Shown here: positions 15,101 to 27,100 of the stretch, one piece after another
Layout of the letters: the number at the start of each line of letters is the position of its first letter
Numbering within the stretch: the stretch's first letter is position 1
Assembly (NCBI GenBank): GCA_003342895.1
Contig: PTFA01000032.1
Span: 5,672,733-5,736,732 of the forward strand
Reading direction: 5' to 3'
DNA: 64,000 nt
From: Casuarius casuarius
Taxonomy: Eukaryota > Chordata > Aves > Casuariiformes > Casuariidae
Program-made: the position numbers and the translations under genes
Notes under the pieces: generated by a model
The model's database searches: none
Seen by the model: the letters and a program-made list of their open reading frames with translations, nothing else
Told to the model about the DNA's origin: nothing

Positions 15101-18100
15101 GTGTTTACTTATTTTTTCTGTATATTCTTTAATGAAGGCAGTTTGCAGAGCAGGTGTTTGTTTTCAAATGTGTCCTTCCGTTCTGGAAAAGACTCTCACA
15201 AACCTCTGGTTTGCCGATGCGTACAGAGGGATCGCTTTTCTTAAATATGAAAATTTACACTTTCACTGAAGTTAACCTGTCTCTCCATTGAATTCTTTTA
15301 ACTACATGAAAACTGGCATTCTGTTTAAGCCATTCATCTACGCTGCTTGCATATGAATGTATAAGCCAAACCTGAAATGAAAGTCAGTTCTTTCCTCCAT
15401 ATTACACACACATGCTGAAGAAACAAAACAATTTAAAGCCAGCAAAAAGGATCCTGGGGACAAGTAAGGACACATGGTAAACGACAGGCAGCCAAGACTT
15501 GAAGCCTACTAACCTTGACACAGTCCCTGTGATTAAGGGAAAGGTTTGTGAATGCAAAAATTTCCTTCCAGATATCAATTTTAGAAGCAACTCAGGAAGT
15601 TAATTTTAGCTTTAAGTGACAAAAACATCTGCTGGAATTTCTTTGCAGTAGAACACCTAAGTTTAAGACCATTCACTTAAAAGCAAAAATACTTGTCTGA
15701 AATGCCTATCTACAGTAGGGTAACCACTGCAGTGATCTTGTGGGGAAGATGTGGGGATCATACACAGTGTAGAAGAAGCATGTTTAGCTTGCTCTTCATG
15801 TGTACCTGTCCAAATAACCTCCCACCCCCCCAAATCCCAAACACATTCGCATTTTGAAAGGCCCCTGAGAAAGGGAAAGCTGACTACAAAGAAACTCAGC
15901 AATAAAAGAGGGAAACAGCAGTGACAAAATGGATGTTAAAACAAACGTTGGCAAGTATTACAGAACATTTTTGTGCGTTTTTTTGTAAGGTTTGGCTCAG
16001 ATTCAAAGCTTTCCTCTAAATATATATATATAAAGAAAACAAAAAACAAGAACACCTCCACAATTTGAATGCTTCTAGACTAGTTATTTTACGGACTATT
16101 CTCTTATCTCTTGAATCCCCCCATAAAGTTTTCAATATTATGAAGTCCACTATCACATCAGCTGAAAACCACAGGAAATCAAGTCACCCTCATTCTTTCA
16201 AGCAACTTATGATCAATCAGTAGGATGCAAATGAGGTTAATAAACCAATACTAGATGGCAGATTACAAGTGATAATTATCCTTGGCATTTTCATGTCACA
16301 GCTACCAAGACTCACCTAGAAAGTTTAAAAAGTGAATAATCTAATGAAAGCCAGGTTTTAAGCACCACCAACAGCACCCTGGCAACATATTTAATATTCT
16401 TCACGGGCACTAGCTTCACCTAGGTGCATACCTTATGTCATACCACTTCTACTTCCTTGGAACCAACAAATTGATTCCTACTGTTCCAACCAAAAAACAA
16501 AGCCCCTACACTCACCTGCCTGTGCCAAATCCATACCACTCAAAAAGGAGAGGCAGATGACAGCTCGGACTTTCTGGATGAAGGTAGGAAAAAGTCTTAT
16601 TTACACTGGCTGGTAAGCACTGTCAGGAACTTCTATGTGCAACTCAAATGCAGCTGCAAATCCTCTATTCATCTGAGGAAGTACATGAAGGTATCAAGAT
16701 TTTAAGCAAGAGACAGTACTCTGATCTGCTCTAAGTGACTTGCTTCCATGTGGCTAACAAAGAAAGTTAAACAATAAACAGACAAGAAGTTATAACAAAC
16801 CCAAAAGTACAAGGTTTCTACTATGAAAAGGACAAAGGGGGTATCATGGATGATGCGTATTTGACTAAATGCCCCGTAACTAGCCCAAAACAGGCCCAAA
16901 TTAGAGCCACCAGCAGCTCCAGTTGGCTAACGCAGTTCGGTAGTCAGCTGCAGATCTGCAGGTACAGTCGCTGTGATCAGATGTGGCAAACAAATCCCAC
17001 ATCAGGACACGAACATCACTGCCACCAAGAGTCTCAGAGACAGCGCTAGAAACATTGTGCAATTCCCATCCCCTGAGAACGTTCTCTTAGAGGTAAAATT
17101 TAAATTGGCTGTGCTCTGGGGAAAAACAGTTTGCATCAATATATTTGTATACAAATCCCAATGTGTCACCAAGGTGCTCGGTAAAAGCTCCATATTACAG
17201 CTCAACCTAAAATGCGCTCTAGACATTCAGTCATCTAAAATATGACCCTATGTTCTTATAAAACAATTGTTTCCAACTTTCTTTAAATTATTAGTCAGCT
17301 GATTTATGGATTAGTTTTACTGAAATTTCCTTCTTTACTATAAAATCACATGCAACTTAAACAGACACAACTTACTGAGAGTCACTAACTATTTTTCATT
17401 CCCCCTTACAAAAATAGTGGATCTTAAATGCTCCTCTGGTCACCTGCTCATTACACTTCTGATAATGCAGTTAGTGCATGGTTATGGAAACTAGCCAAGT
17501 TACTTCTTTTTTATACTAAACAGAAGATCAACTGTGTTAAACTTTTCAGAAAATGTATGTCACAACACGCATTATCTTTATTTATTTTGTTCAAGAATTG
17601 CTTCCCTTCTCCTCCCTGTTTCCCAGGCAATGAATGCAATTCAGATGTCCACCTTCACCTAGTGCTTTCCCTCCTTAAACTTCCTGCTCTAACCCGGAAA
17701 GGCACTTAGCCAAGGCCATAAATACCACCTTGTTAATGGCACAAGTGTGCAAAGCAGAATGCTTAGTCAGATGCTTTACACTGCCTTTTAAAACCACCCC
17801 TGCTCCTCCACCCACGACCTCATATGCCTTAGTCTTTGCCTAGTATGGGACGGACCTACATTTGAAAGTTGAACCTTGAGACATCAACTCTCGGACATTA
17901 CCACACACTTTGACAGTCACTGCAATTTAACTATCTGAGATACCAAGCAACTGAAGCATGTCTTGCTTGTTTCTGTAAAATTACATTTTAATTCCCTATT
18001 TTTACAGATATCTGTTATCCCCATCATCATTTTGCATATCCAGACATTTCCAAATTAGTCTTTTTGAAACATGCTGAAGTCTGGCTCAATCTGTAGCACA

Positions 18101-21100
18101 CATGACATATTGCCCTTCCACTGAAACTTGAGAATAGTGGTGTCTATTACATCTCATTAGCTCTAGACCTATTGTCCTCCTTTATAGACACGGAAACAAA
18201 CAAAAATGGATCATTTGACAACACAAAATAAGCCCATAAAACATAGATGAGACTTTTAGAATAAGACTCCCTCTGTTCACATTTGAGTTTCTGATGCCAG
18301 GCTAGCAATATTTTTCATTCATTCCTGATACCAATAGAGGGATCAAATGACTGGAAATTAAAGAGGCAATAGGAGGCACAGATCATTAAAGATATATGAA
18401 GGAATTAAACTCCACATAGATTTCAGTAAGATCTATTAAAAAACAACTGTTTGCTTTTATATGACATTATATTGTATTTTTACTTACTCAGATTTGATTA
18501 TCAAAAAGCAAAGGAATACATTAGCCTTGGAAAAATATTCTTTATAAAATCATAGGACAATTAACTACTTTTCAAACGTATCTAACAAAATTTATTTAAA
18601 AGTTTTCACAGCTACCTTTTAAGAGATTGTTGTGGGGTTTTTTTGTTTTTGTTTTTTACACACAATTAAAGTTTACTATATACCTTAAGAATGAGCAACA
18701 TCCTACCTGTGTTTTTTGATGCCGTTAGACAGCAACTCCCCACTGCCACAAACTTTTTCTTCAGACATGCTTGAAGTTATTGTATCTTTTGAATCCATGC
18801 TGTCCTCTAATGAGTATGCTGTTGTTGTCTCGAACCCACTTAATGATTTTTCAGATTCTGAATCTGCAAAAGAGCAGGTGCATGTTAATGAATCTACCGT
18901 CAACACTAGACTTTAGTCACTAACACACCTTCTCTCTCCGTACAAAACTGAAACCCAAGTAGGCTACTGTGTCCTGGTGACAGCATCCATTTGGTAAGTA
19001 ACTCGTACTGCCACAGACCGCCACAGCTCTGTGTTGAGATATAGACTAAAGAGATTGTGAGGTAAGCAAGAATACAGTAGATTAAATATCACACAGAGCC
19101 AAAACCTGATGTTTTGATTAAACTGAAGCTACCACAACTTGCTTAAGACTACTGCCAGTGTCAAATGGATACCAGTATCTTACCTAGCTAAATAACATTC
19201 AGCTCAACATTCAAGCTCTGATTCTTCCTTCTATATAAGATTTCAGTTAGGTCCGAATTCTTGAAACACTTGGTGCTTTTCAGCAATCTTCCTTTCCCAC
19301 CTTACTGTACACGTATCAACAAACAAGAAGATATTGTACGCAATGGATTACACTAGCCACGTAAGTCCCAGCAAAGTCTAAATGATAAGATCACCAAGCA
19401 GTAAGATAAACTTTGTACTTTGGAAGGTAGGTTAATAGTACAATCCACATCGTGTCTAAAGCTAAACACAAAACAAAACCAATCTCATTTCCGACTAGTG
19501 TTTTGGTTGGAGAGCACTTAACCTGCTCTGGAGAAGAGAGTCTTACCTCATGTTAGAAGGTAAAAGTTTCCTGGCAAAAAGTCTTGGTTTTGTTCCATGT
19601 TTTCCTCTTTCAAACCTGACAAGCTTGTCAAAGGATTTATCAACTGCAAGTGCCAGGAAGCAAATGAAAGCAAATGAACAGCTCAAGACAAGTAAAGATG
19701 CACCAGTTTTCACCTCATTTGGGAAACCCTTTAACAAAGGCCAGATACAACAATGAATGGTAAGCAGCTTAACCAAAGCGTCCCTGCTTCAGGAAAAAGC
19801 AAAGCCAGCTTCTACTAGAGGCCAAATTCTGTAGTTTCTGTTTCCAATTCTGATTCTAATTCAAAAAACAGCCATTGAAACTTGCTGAGGGAGTAGTCCA
19901 TACAGAAGAATATCTATAATAAGAATATCTCAGTCACAATTGCCTATTACCAGGCACTTTCTTCTTTTCTCCTTAAAAGAGATGCTGGTAGCTTCTCCAG
20001 AACCTGTTAAGTATACTTTAATGAAGGCGACACTGACAAGAGGACTTTCTGTTAGATCCAGACCACATTAGGAAAAAAATCCTGATTAATGGATGGGCTG
20101 TGCCATAAAGTCTGCATTCTCTCCAGAGAGAGACACTTAGGAACATAAAGCAGATCATGGCCTTCATTAAAAACACCTATCCCCATCTTTATAAAGACTG
20201 TACTGAAATTAAGCCAGTTGCTAGGAAATGAAAAGAACTGCCAGCTGGTGCTGAGGATCTGTTAAGAGAGCGGACTGGCACTCCAGAGAATCTTCTCACA
20301 CATTTCCCCAAATTTGTCAGTCTAGTTACATGCCAAGCTATGATATAACATACCAAGCATTAGTTTGGCAGGTACTGTATATAACAAGTAGGGTAAAAGC
20401 AGAAGGATTTTTTTATTTTATGTAACAGATCTCTCCACAAGTACTGATTTCTCCAGAGAGCCTAAGCCCAGCTAGAGAGAAAAATATCACATATCCAAAT
20501 ACCAAAAAGGAAGAGACACTCTAGCGACATAACACCATTTGGGCCTCAGCTTCCTGATCCCATTGTACTGCCAACACATGACAAGCTATAAATCCCTTCA
20601 AGGTAAGTAAGTATTACATCTCTCTATTGAAAGAGCTGCTCAACTGTGCCAACAATTATCAAGACAGGAGAACTGCGAAACAAATTCTGTAAAATACAGC
20701 AAAGAGTAACTGTAGTAAGGCTCCTTTCATTTTCAGTACCATCAGGGACTGTCTTGTTTTCAGCTAAGAGTCACTACAAGATTTCCCACAATTATTTCCT
20801 CAACTTGAGTTGCTGCACCAGATCTAGAAAGGAAAGGTAAGTTTTGTCAGAATCTCTGACCACTCTCTAACACGCTTCTCAGCATAGGGAGGGTTTTTAA
20901 ACACTACACATGTAACAGGCACACTCAGTTCTCCTACTCCTGGCCTTAGGTCACAGTGCTGAAAGACAAATACACCGAAGTGACCAAGCTCATCACCTGC
21001 AAACCTTCTTCTAAGAGCTGCAGATGGTGACCAGACAGTCTTTTCCAGAGAACATATGGCTTACTTAATATAACAAGAACATACTACGCAATGAAAAACA

Positions 21101-24100
21101 GATGAAGAATAAAAACCAGATACTGCTATAAGTAACTTGCTCTCTAGAGCCACCTCTCATTTCCCTGAGAAACAGCTCTCATTGAGAAAGTATGTCTACA
21201 ACAGCTCAGCCTGTCAAAGGTCTGAATCTCCAGTCCCTAAACCTTTACAGGCAGGTATCTCCTCTGACCCACTGAGCTTAACAAGGCTTCAGAGTTCTTT
21301 TTTAGGTGTCAACAAGAATAAGCCTAGGATTGTCTTGTAAGCGTGGATCAACAGGCAACTCAAACTGAACTTTTCTTGGTGTACTTGCAACTAACTCTTT
21401 CTGAATTAAGATTTACATACTCCTCCGTTACTGTAAAAAAAGATTTATATTCACAAGATGTTACACAGCAGCTGTCAAACAGATGACTAGGAGAAAATGA
21501 GATTTTCCTAGTGAACTGAAGAAGGTGTGGGGGAGAAGAGAGGAGGGAAGGAAGAAGAGTCCCTGTTCAGAAGCCAAAATTTTCAAGCAATCCTTGAGAC
21601 AAGAGAAGGCTGAATAGGAAGCCCTCCAGCTCATGAAACCACAAGTATCAGCGTAAGAGTAAAAATGCCAACTACATTTTGCAGAAGTGGAAGAGCAAAA
21701 GGAAATGGCAGAAGCATTGGTCACTTAACCACTTGTTCTCAAAGGAAGTTGTCTCCTATTGTAACAACCGATAAGTCTTGATTTCCAGGAACAAAAGTTT
21801 GGCCAATGCGTCCAAGTAATAAATACACCCGAGAAAGACAGTGTTGAACCACTGACAGGACTGGGATTCAACTCTGACCAAGTGTTTCCCACCCACCCTC
21901 TTTCTGAGCTGCTTGAATTTACTCTTTAAGCTATACTCAAGGCAAGATGTCCACAGCCAGAGACATTCTTACAGACGTTGTGGAATACTTTTGGTACACA
22001 TTCAAAAATACTATTTGATAAACCCCAAATATGGAAGGAAAGAACAGTAAGTTCCCATACTACTTTGCACTTTTTTTTTTTTTTTTTTAAGTTAGCAGAT
22101 AATTGCAGACAAACTAGGAAGTGAACAAAAGCAACAGAACTGGCACACTGCTTCTGGTACCATTTAAGAGCATTAGTTAGGAACACAAGATCCATTACTA
22201 ATGCATAACAGTTGATTCTGTACTACAACAGATTAGGTTTAATATAACCTAAATATGCCTGTAGCTAAATAATTGCATTTATACTAATACTGCATCCATG
22301 TAAGACCATCAATGCCCTCCAACACAAGAGATATTTTGTTGCAGCAAGACCCCCACCTCTCAGATAAAGCATATTAATAGAATCAGGACAGCTCTCCTCA
22401 AATTTGATTTGCAGTCTGCAAATAATCAGGGACTTCTATCTGCAAGACAAAGTCAAGTATCTTCACTCTCTAGCCCTTGACCTGCTTGGACATTTTTCAG
22501 CATTGCGGGTGGACTCTGGATTTGTATTCAGTCTGTTTCCTGAGGTCTGTATGCTTAATCAAAGCTGGTAATAAGTCATGTAGCTCTCTAGAAAACGTCA
22601 TCCGTCTTAAATTTTGCAACTTTTATAATACTTCTTCCTTCCCCACATTCTTTGGCACATCCTTTGGCATTTAATCCTCCAACAAGAGCTCCACAGCTCC
22701 ATATGGTGTTGAGTTTTACTACATATTTCTACCACTCCTAGGATGAGAGGATCAGCGCACTCAGAAACACTGTTTACTGACCTATTGTTATCAGAGTTCA
22801 GATTAGCAACACACACACATTTGCTGGTTTTAATACTGGATATCATCCTTTTGTAATACAAAGCTACTCCCATTTCCTGTACGTTCTTGCTGTCAAGCTC
22901 AGTGTCTACTGGCCTCCCATCGCAAGGATTTAAAAGTTATTGTAAAAACCAGAAGACACTCATATATTGATAAGTGTTGGCTCAATCCTCCATAGTAAGA
23001 TGATTCATGAATCTCTCTATCCAGAATCAGCATCACCGAACTTGTTTAGCCAGATCTTTTAAGACACTGAAAGTCCTAGCAGTTTAGACTTCTGGAATTA
23101 CAAGCTTTTGGCTTCTGACAATTGGGTCTAGTCACTGCTTTCAGTTATGAAAATATTTATGATCGTATCCTGCCTCCTTAGCCCAAGAAGGGAGCCCCAC
23201 ATCCCTAAACTCAGAGCCAGCATCACATCTTCTGATCTCTCCGCCCTTACTACATTCTTGTCATACTGTCCTTCTAGTTAAGACTCCAAAGACTGTCAAC
23301 ATGGCAGAAAAGCAAGAAGGTTAGAATGTATTATCAAGATCCCACTGGTTAGCTAAAAATGAACATGACAAAACACCAGTTCTTTTCGTGTTTAAGATGA
23401 AAGTCATAACACGCAACCAGTGGCCAGGAAGTCATGCCACATTTCCTTTTCTCTAGCCAGCAACAGAGCACCCTTCCCCCAGACGTGCTTTCAGAGACAG
23501 AGAGGACCCAAATCACTGCAAAACTACTGCATCTAATGCAAGTCTGATGAAGCTGACAGTGTTAAGAAAGTGAGTCTGTCCTGAAAAAATATTTAAATTG
23601 CAAACAAGATGAATTACTTCAAGTAACCTCTCTCAAAGAGAGAATTGAGATATATAAGCTGAGTAAGTTTTGCAGTTACACAAATCCACTCGATATGATT
23701 TATATGCAGCTTCAAGCAGCAAAAATACCACCTCTCCCAACTAGAAAGGTGGTTTTAGACACTTTCATTCAAGATGAAGTTTTAGGCACTGGGTCAGTTA
23801 GGAGATTTACAGACTAATAGTTCTTTAAAGCTGAGCGAGTATTCTCTCGTATACAAAAACAGAGCAAGCCTGGCTGGAGAGACTACATTCCAGCAGCACC
23901 AGATAAACAACAGTTTTCTGCTTTGTTGCAACAAGCAAAAGAGCCCAAGGCCTTTAAGCAGAGTTGCTCCTTTGGTTTTTGATGGAAGAACCTGTTTCTA
24001 GCACTCCTTAATCTCTTCTCCTGGTTGAAGATTTGATACATTTGTCACTGTGCCAAGAAGCAAAGTCTTTCGTTGATTTATTGTGTTCCTCTGCTATAAA

Positions 24101-27100
24101 CTTGAGCACCTGAACATAGACTCTACTTAGCCTGTTCTTATCCAGTGCTTAGTTAAGTTGTGCACTGCAGTACACTTAAAGATGAGAACACTGGTCTTCT
24201 CATCAGTCAAAAGCATCTCAGCTAGTTTTGCAGAACAAGTAACCCCATTATTATTATTGAGTTATTGAACTGCACTATGTACATCCTATCTATACCAATG
24301 CATGTTGTAATCACCCTATGCAGTTCAGTGCTTTCATATTTTCCTGTGCGAAGCATGTAAATAGTGATTTTTGGAAAGGTACTAAACTGAAGAGCAGACA
24401 GGGAAAAGGTATTTTGAGGATGCACAGAAAATTATGATTGATCCTTTTCTTCCACCTATGACACTTAAGATATACAGAGGTGAAATAAAACAAGCTTTTC
24501 TTAACCCTCTTTATCCCTCAAAAACACTGTTTGTTATGGACTAATCTTAAAAACAAAACAAAAAAGACCCATACATCTCCATGGAGAAAGTAATTCAGAA
24601 GACTTCCAGCTGTATTTACATCTCCTAAAATAGGACTACTAAGTTTTGCTATTTAAAAAAAGGGTGTAGGCATCCAGGCAACTGGACCTTTCATGTCGGG
24701 GGCCTGTAACTTTCTGTCCTGCTAAGTTAAAACAACACAGTTCTACAGGTGAACTGAGGAAGGTTTACACTCAGGCACAATTTGAGAAGACCACTCATGC
24801 AGCACAGTTAGTTCCGTGTTGGAAAGAGATTTCACTTAGAGCAAGACCATTCCCCCAGCCCCCCAACACGATCACCACACACATGCTTGCTAAGTGCTCA
24901 TATTCTGGACATCATTACTTACCTGAAACAGCATCATAGAACTGCTCTTCACTGATGATGCTTAGAGGCGGAGATCCCTTCACTAGAGACTGCTCTAGTT
25001 CATGGTGTTCAGTGGCTAGCGTCTCTAATGCTTCTGACAAGATCTTGTTTTTCTCCTGCTCATGCTCCAGTTTCAAATTCCTCACCTATAAGTAGATACA
25101 TGTATGAATAAAATCTCATCTCTCTGAGGAATGCGTAGCTCAAAGCAATTCAGAAAATAGACTGTAATAAATAAGTAACTGGTCTGGTTCAAAGGCAAAT
25201 GGCTGAAACTGAAGCCACATGGATTAATGAGAATATTACAATATTTCTGTGACCACTATGTGGTTATACCTCAGCATTTTTCAGTAACTGAGAAGTCTGC
25301 CAAATAAAATTTGATAGAATAAATCAAAATTCCACGACAAGCCAGTCAGACAACTGCACCTTAAATCTGAGTGGAAATACTTGCAACTCTTTACTTGGAT
25401 GACCCGAACCGTGAAGCTATAGTGATCAGTTTCTACACGTACAAGGCTACTTCTACTAGTCAGCTCTAATTTGGGCCAAGAGGCATCATCTGAATTGAAT
25501 TACAGAGCAAATGGGAATGCCAGCTACAAATAACTACAACTGAACTATGAGCTGAAAACATGCAACCCTGAGGATTAGAGAAGGAGGTTATGGAAGAGAT
25601 TCTTCTACTAGCTGATTTATCTTTGATATAAACAGCTTCCCCTTCTCCACTCCCAAAACAGTTTACAGAGGAGCCAGAAACTGAAAAGAGAACCAGCCAC
25701 CAGATGGTGGAAGTTTTTTTAAGCCCACACATGCAACCAACACCAGAGAGGATGATGTTAACTGCATCTTGAGTCCAAGACTAGTAACAGGAGAGCAACA
25801 TGTCCTTCCTATTTCCTCCCCCTTTTTTGTCTGTGCTTTCCTGCCTCTTCTTTCTCCTAGGGGAGTGGAGAGAATTTTTACATGAATGACTCCTGAAGGC
25901 CCTCTTCTCCCAACCCAGCAAGGCTGTCACGTGCCATTTTCCTCCAGTCACCAAATGACTTACTCTCTTCCTCCCCCTCCTTCTCGCCATTCTTGTTTCT
26001 GTTTAAAAGGCTTTCAGCATCCCCAGCTATTGCCTTGTCCTCTAGTTTATTCTCAAAGGTCAGTTTACAACTCTAATACCCCCTCCACTAAGAACCTGCA
26101 AGGACATATCAATTAATCTCTTGGAACAGTTACAGGGACAACTTACTTTCCTAAGCAAGTTATACACATACCAACGTTGTCTTTCTGAACCTAATTTAGG
26201 AACCGTTCGTATGTCATTTTCTGGTTACCTTCTACACCATAACTTTACTTCAAGTAGTGTTAACATAAGCAACTATATTTATAAGGCAACTCTCAAAAAA
26301 AGTTCTAACATAATAGTTCTAGATCTAATAACAGCTTCTATTTCCCTACAGAGGTTTCAGCCCCCTCACTTATAACAACCACCGAAACAGCAGATTCAGA
26401 ACTGGGCACAAATGAGAGGGTGGGAATTTAGAGGCTAGAAAGGAAACATTAAAGCAAATTTGCCACTTCCAGAGAAGCTTCTTTTCTGGCAGCAGCATAT
26501 CCTCTGGAGAAAGACCTGTGGAAGAAATTTTCACCCCCTCAGTTGCGCCAAATACTACATCAGCTGGTTTTGCTGCCAGGCTCTGAGTGTAGGGAGGCAA
26601 TTCAATTAAATGATAACTAAAGATAATGAAATTGGGTTGCTAATTAAAAGCAATAAAATCATTAAGTCAGTTACTGCCTAACAGTTCTACCTTGAACAGA
26701 ATGAAAAAAAATCTAGACAAGTTATTGCCACTTTTGGTTAAAGTTCACTTTGAAGGTTCCAGCAAAGCCAGTTACTGCAATGTTTCATAGAAGTCAGATG
26801 TGTCGCATCATAAAAGAATTGGTATTAAGCAGTTTCAGCAGAGATTTTTCTGTGCAGAACAAATCATTTAAGGAATTGCCCATTTATAGAAACAACATTT
26901 GTACTTCACAAACCTCTGAGAGGGAGGGTGAGGACTGAAGTGGTGCTTTTTATTATTATTGAGCAGCAGCAAAATGAAACGAGTTATTAATATGGTATTT
27001 GCAATTTTAGACTAAAACCAGAAGAATTAGATGCCTTCATCCTCCGTTCTGGTTTGGTAAGTAATTTGGAGTGATGTTAAATATTAAAAATTTATGTTTC

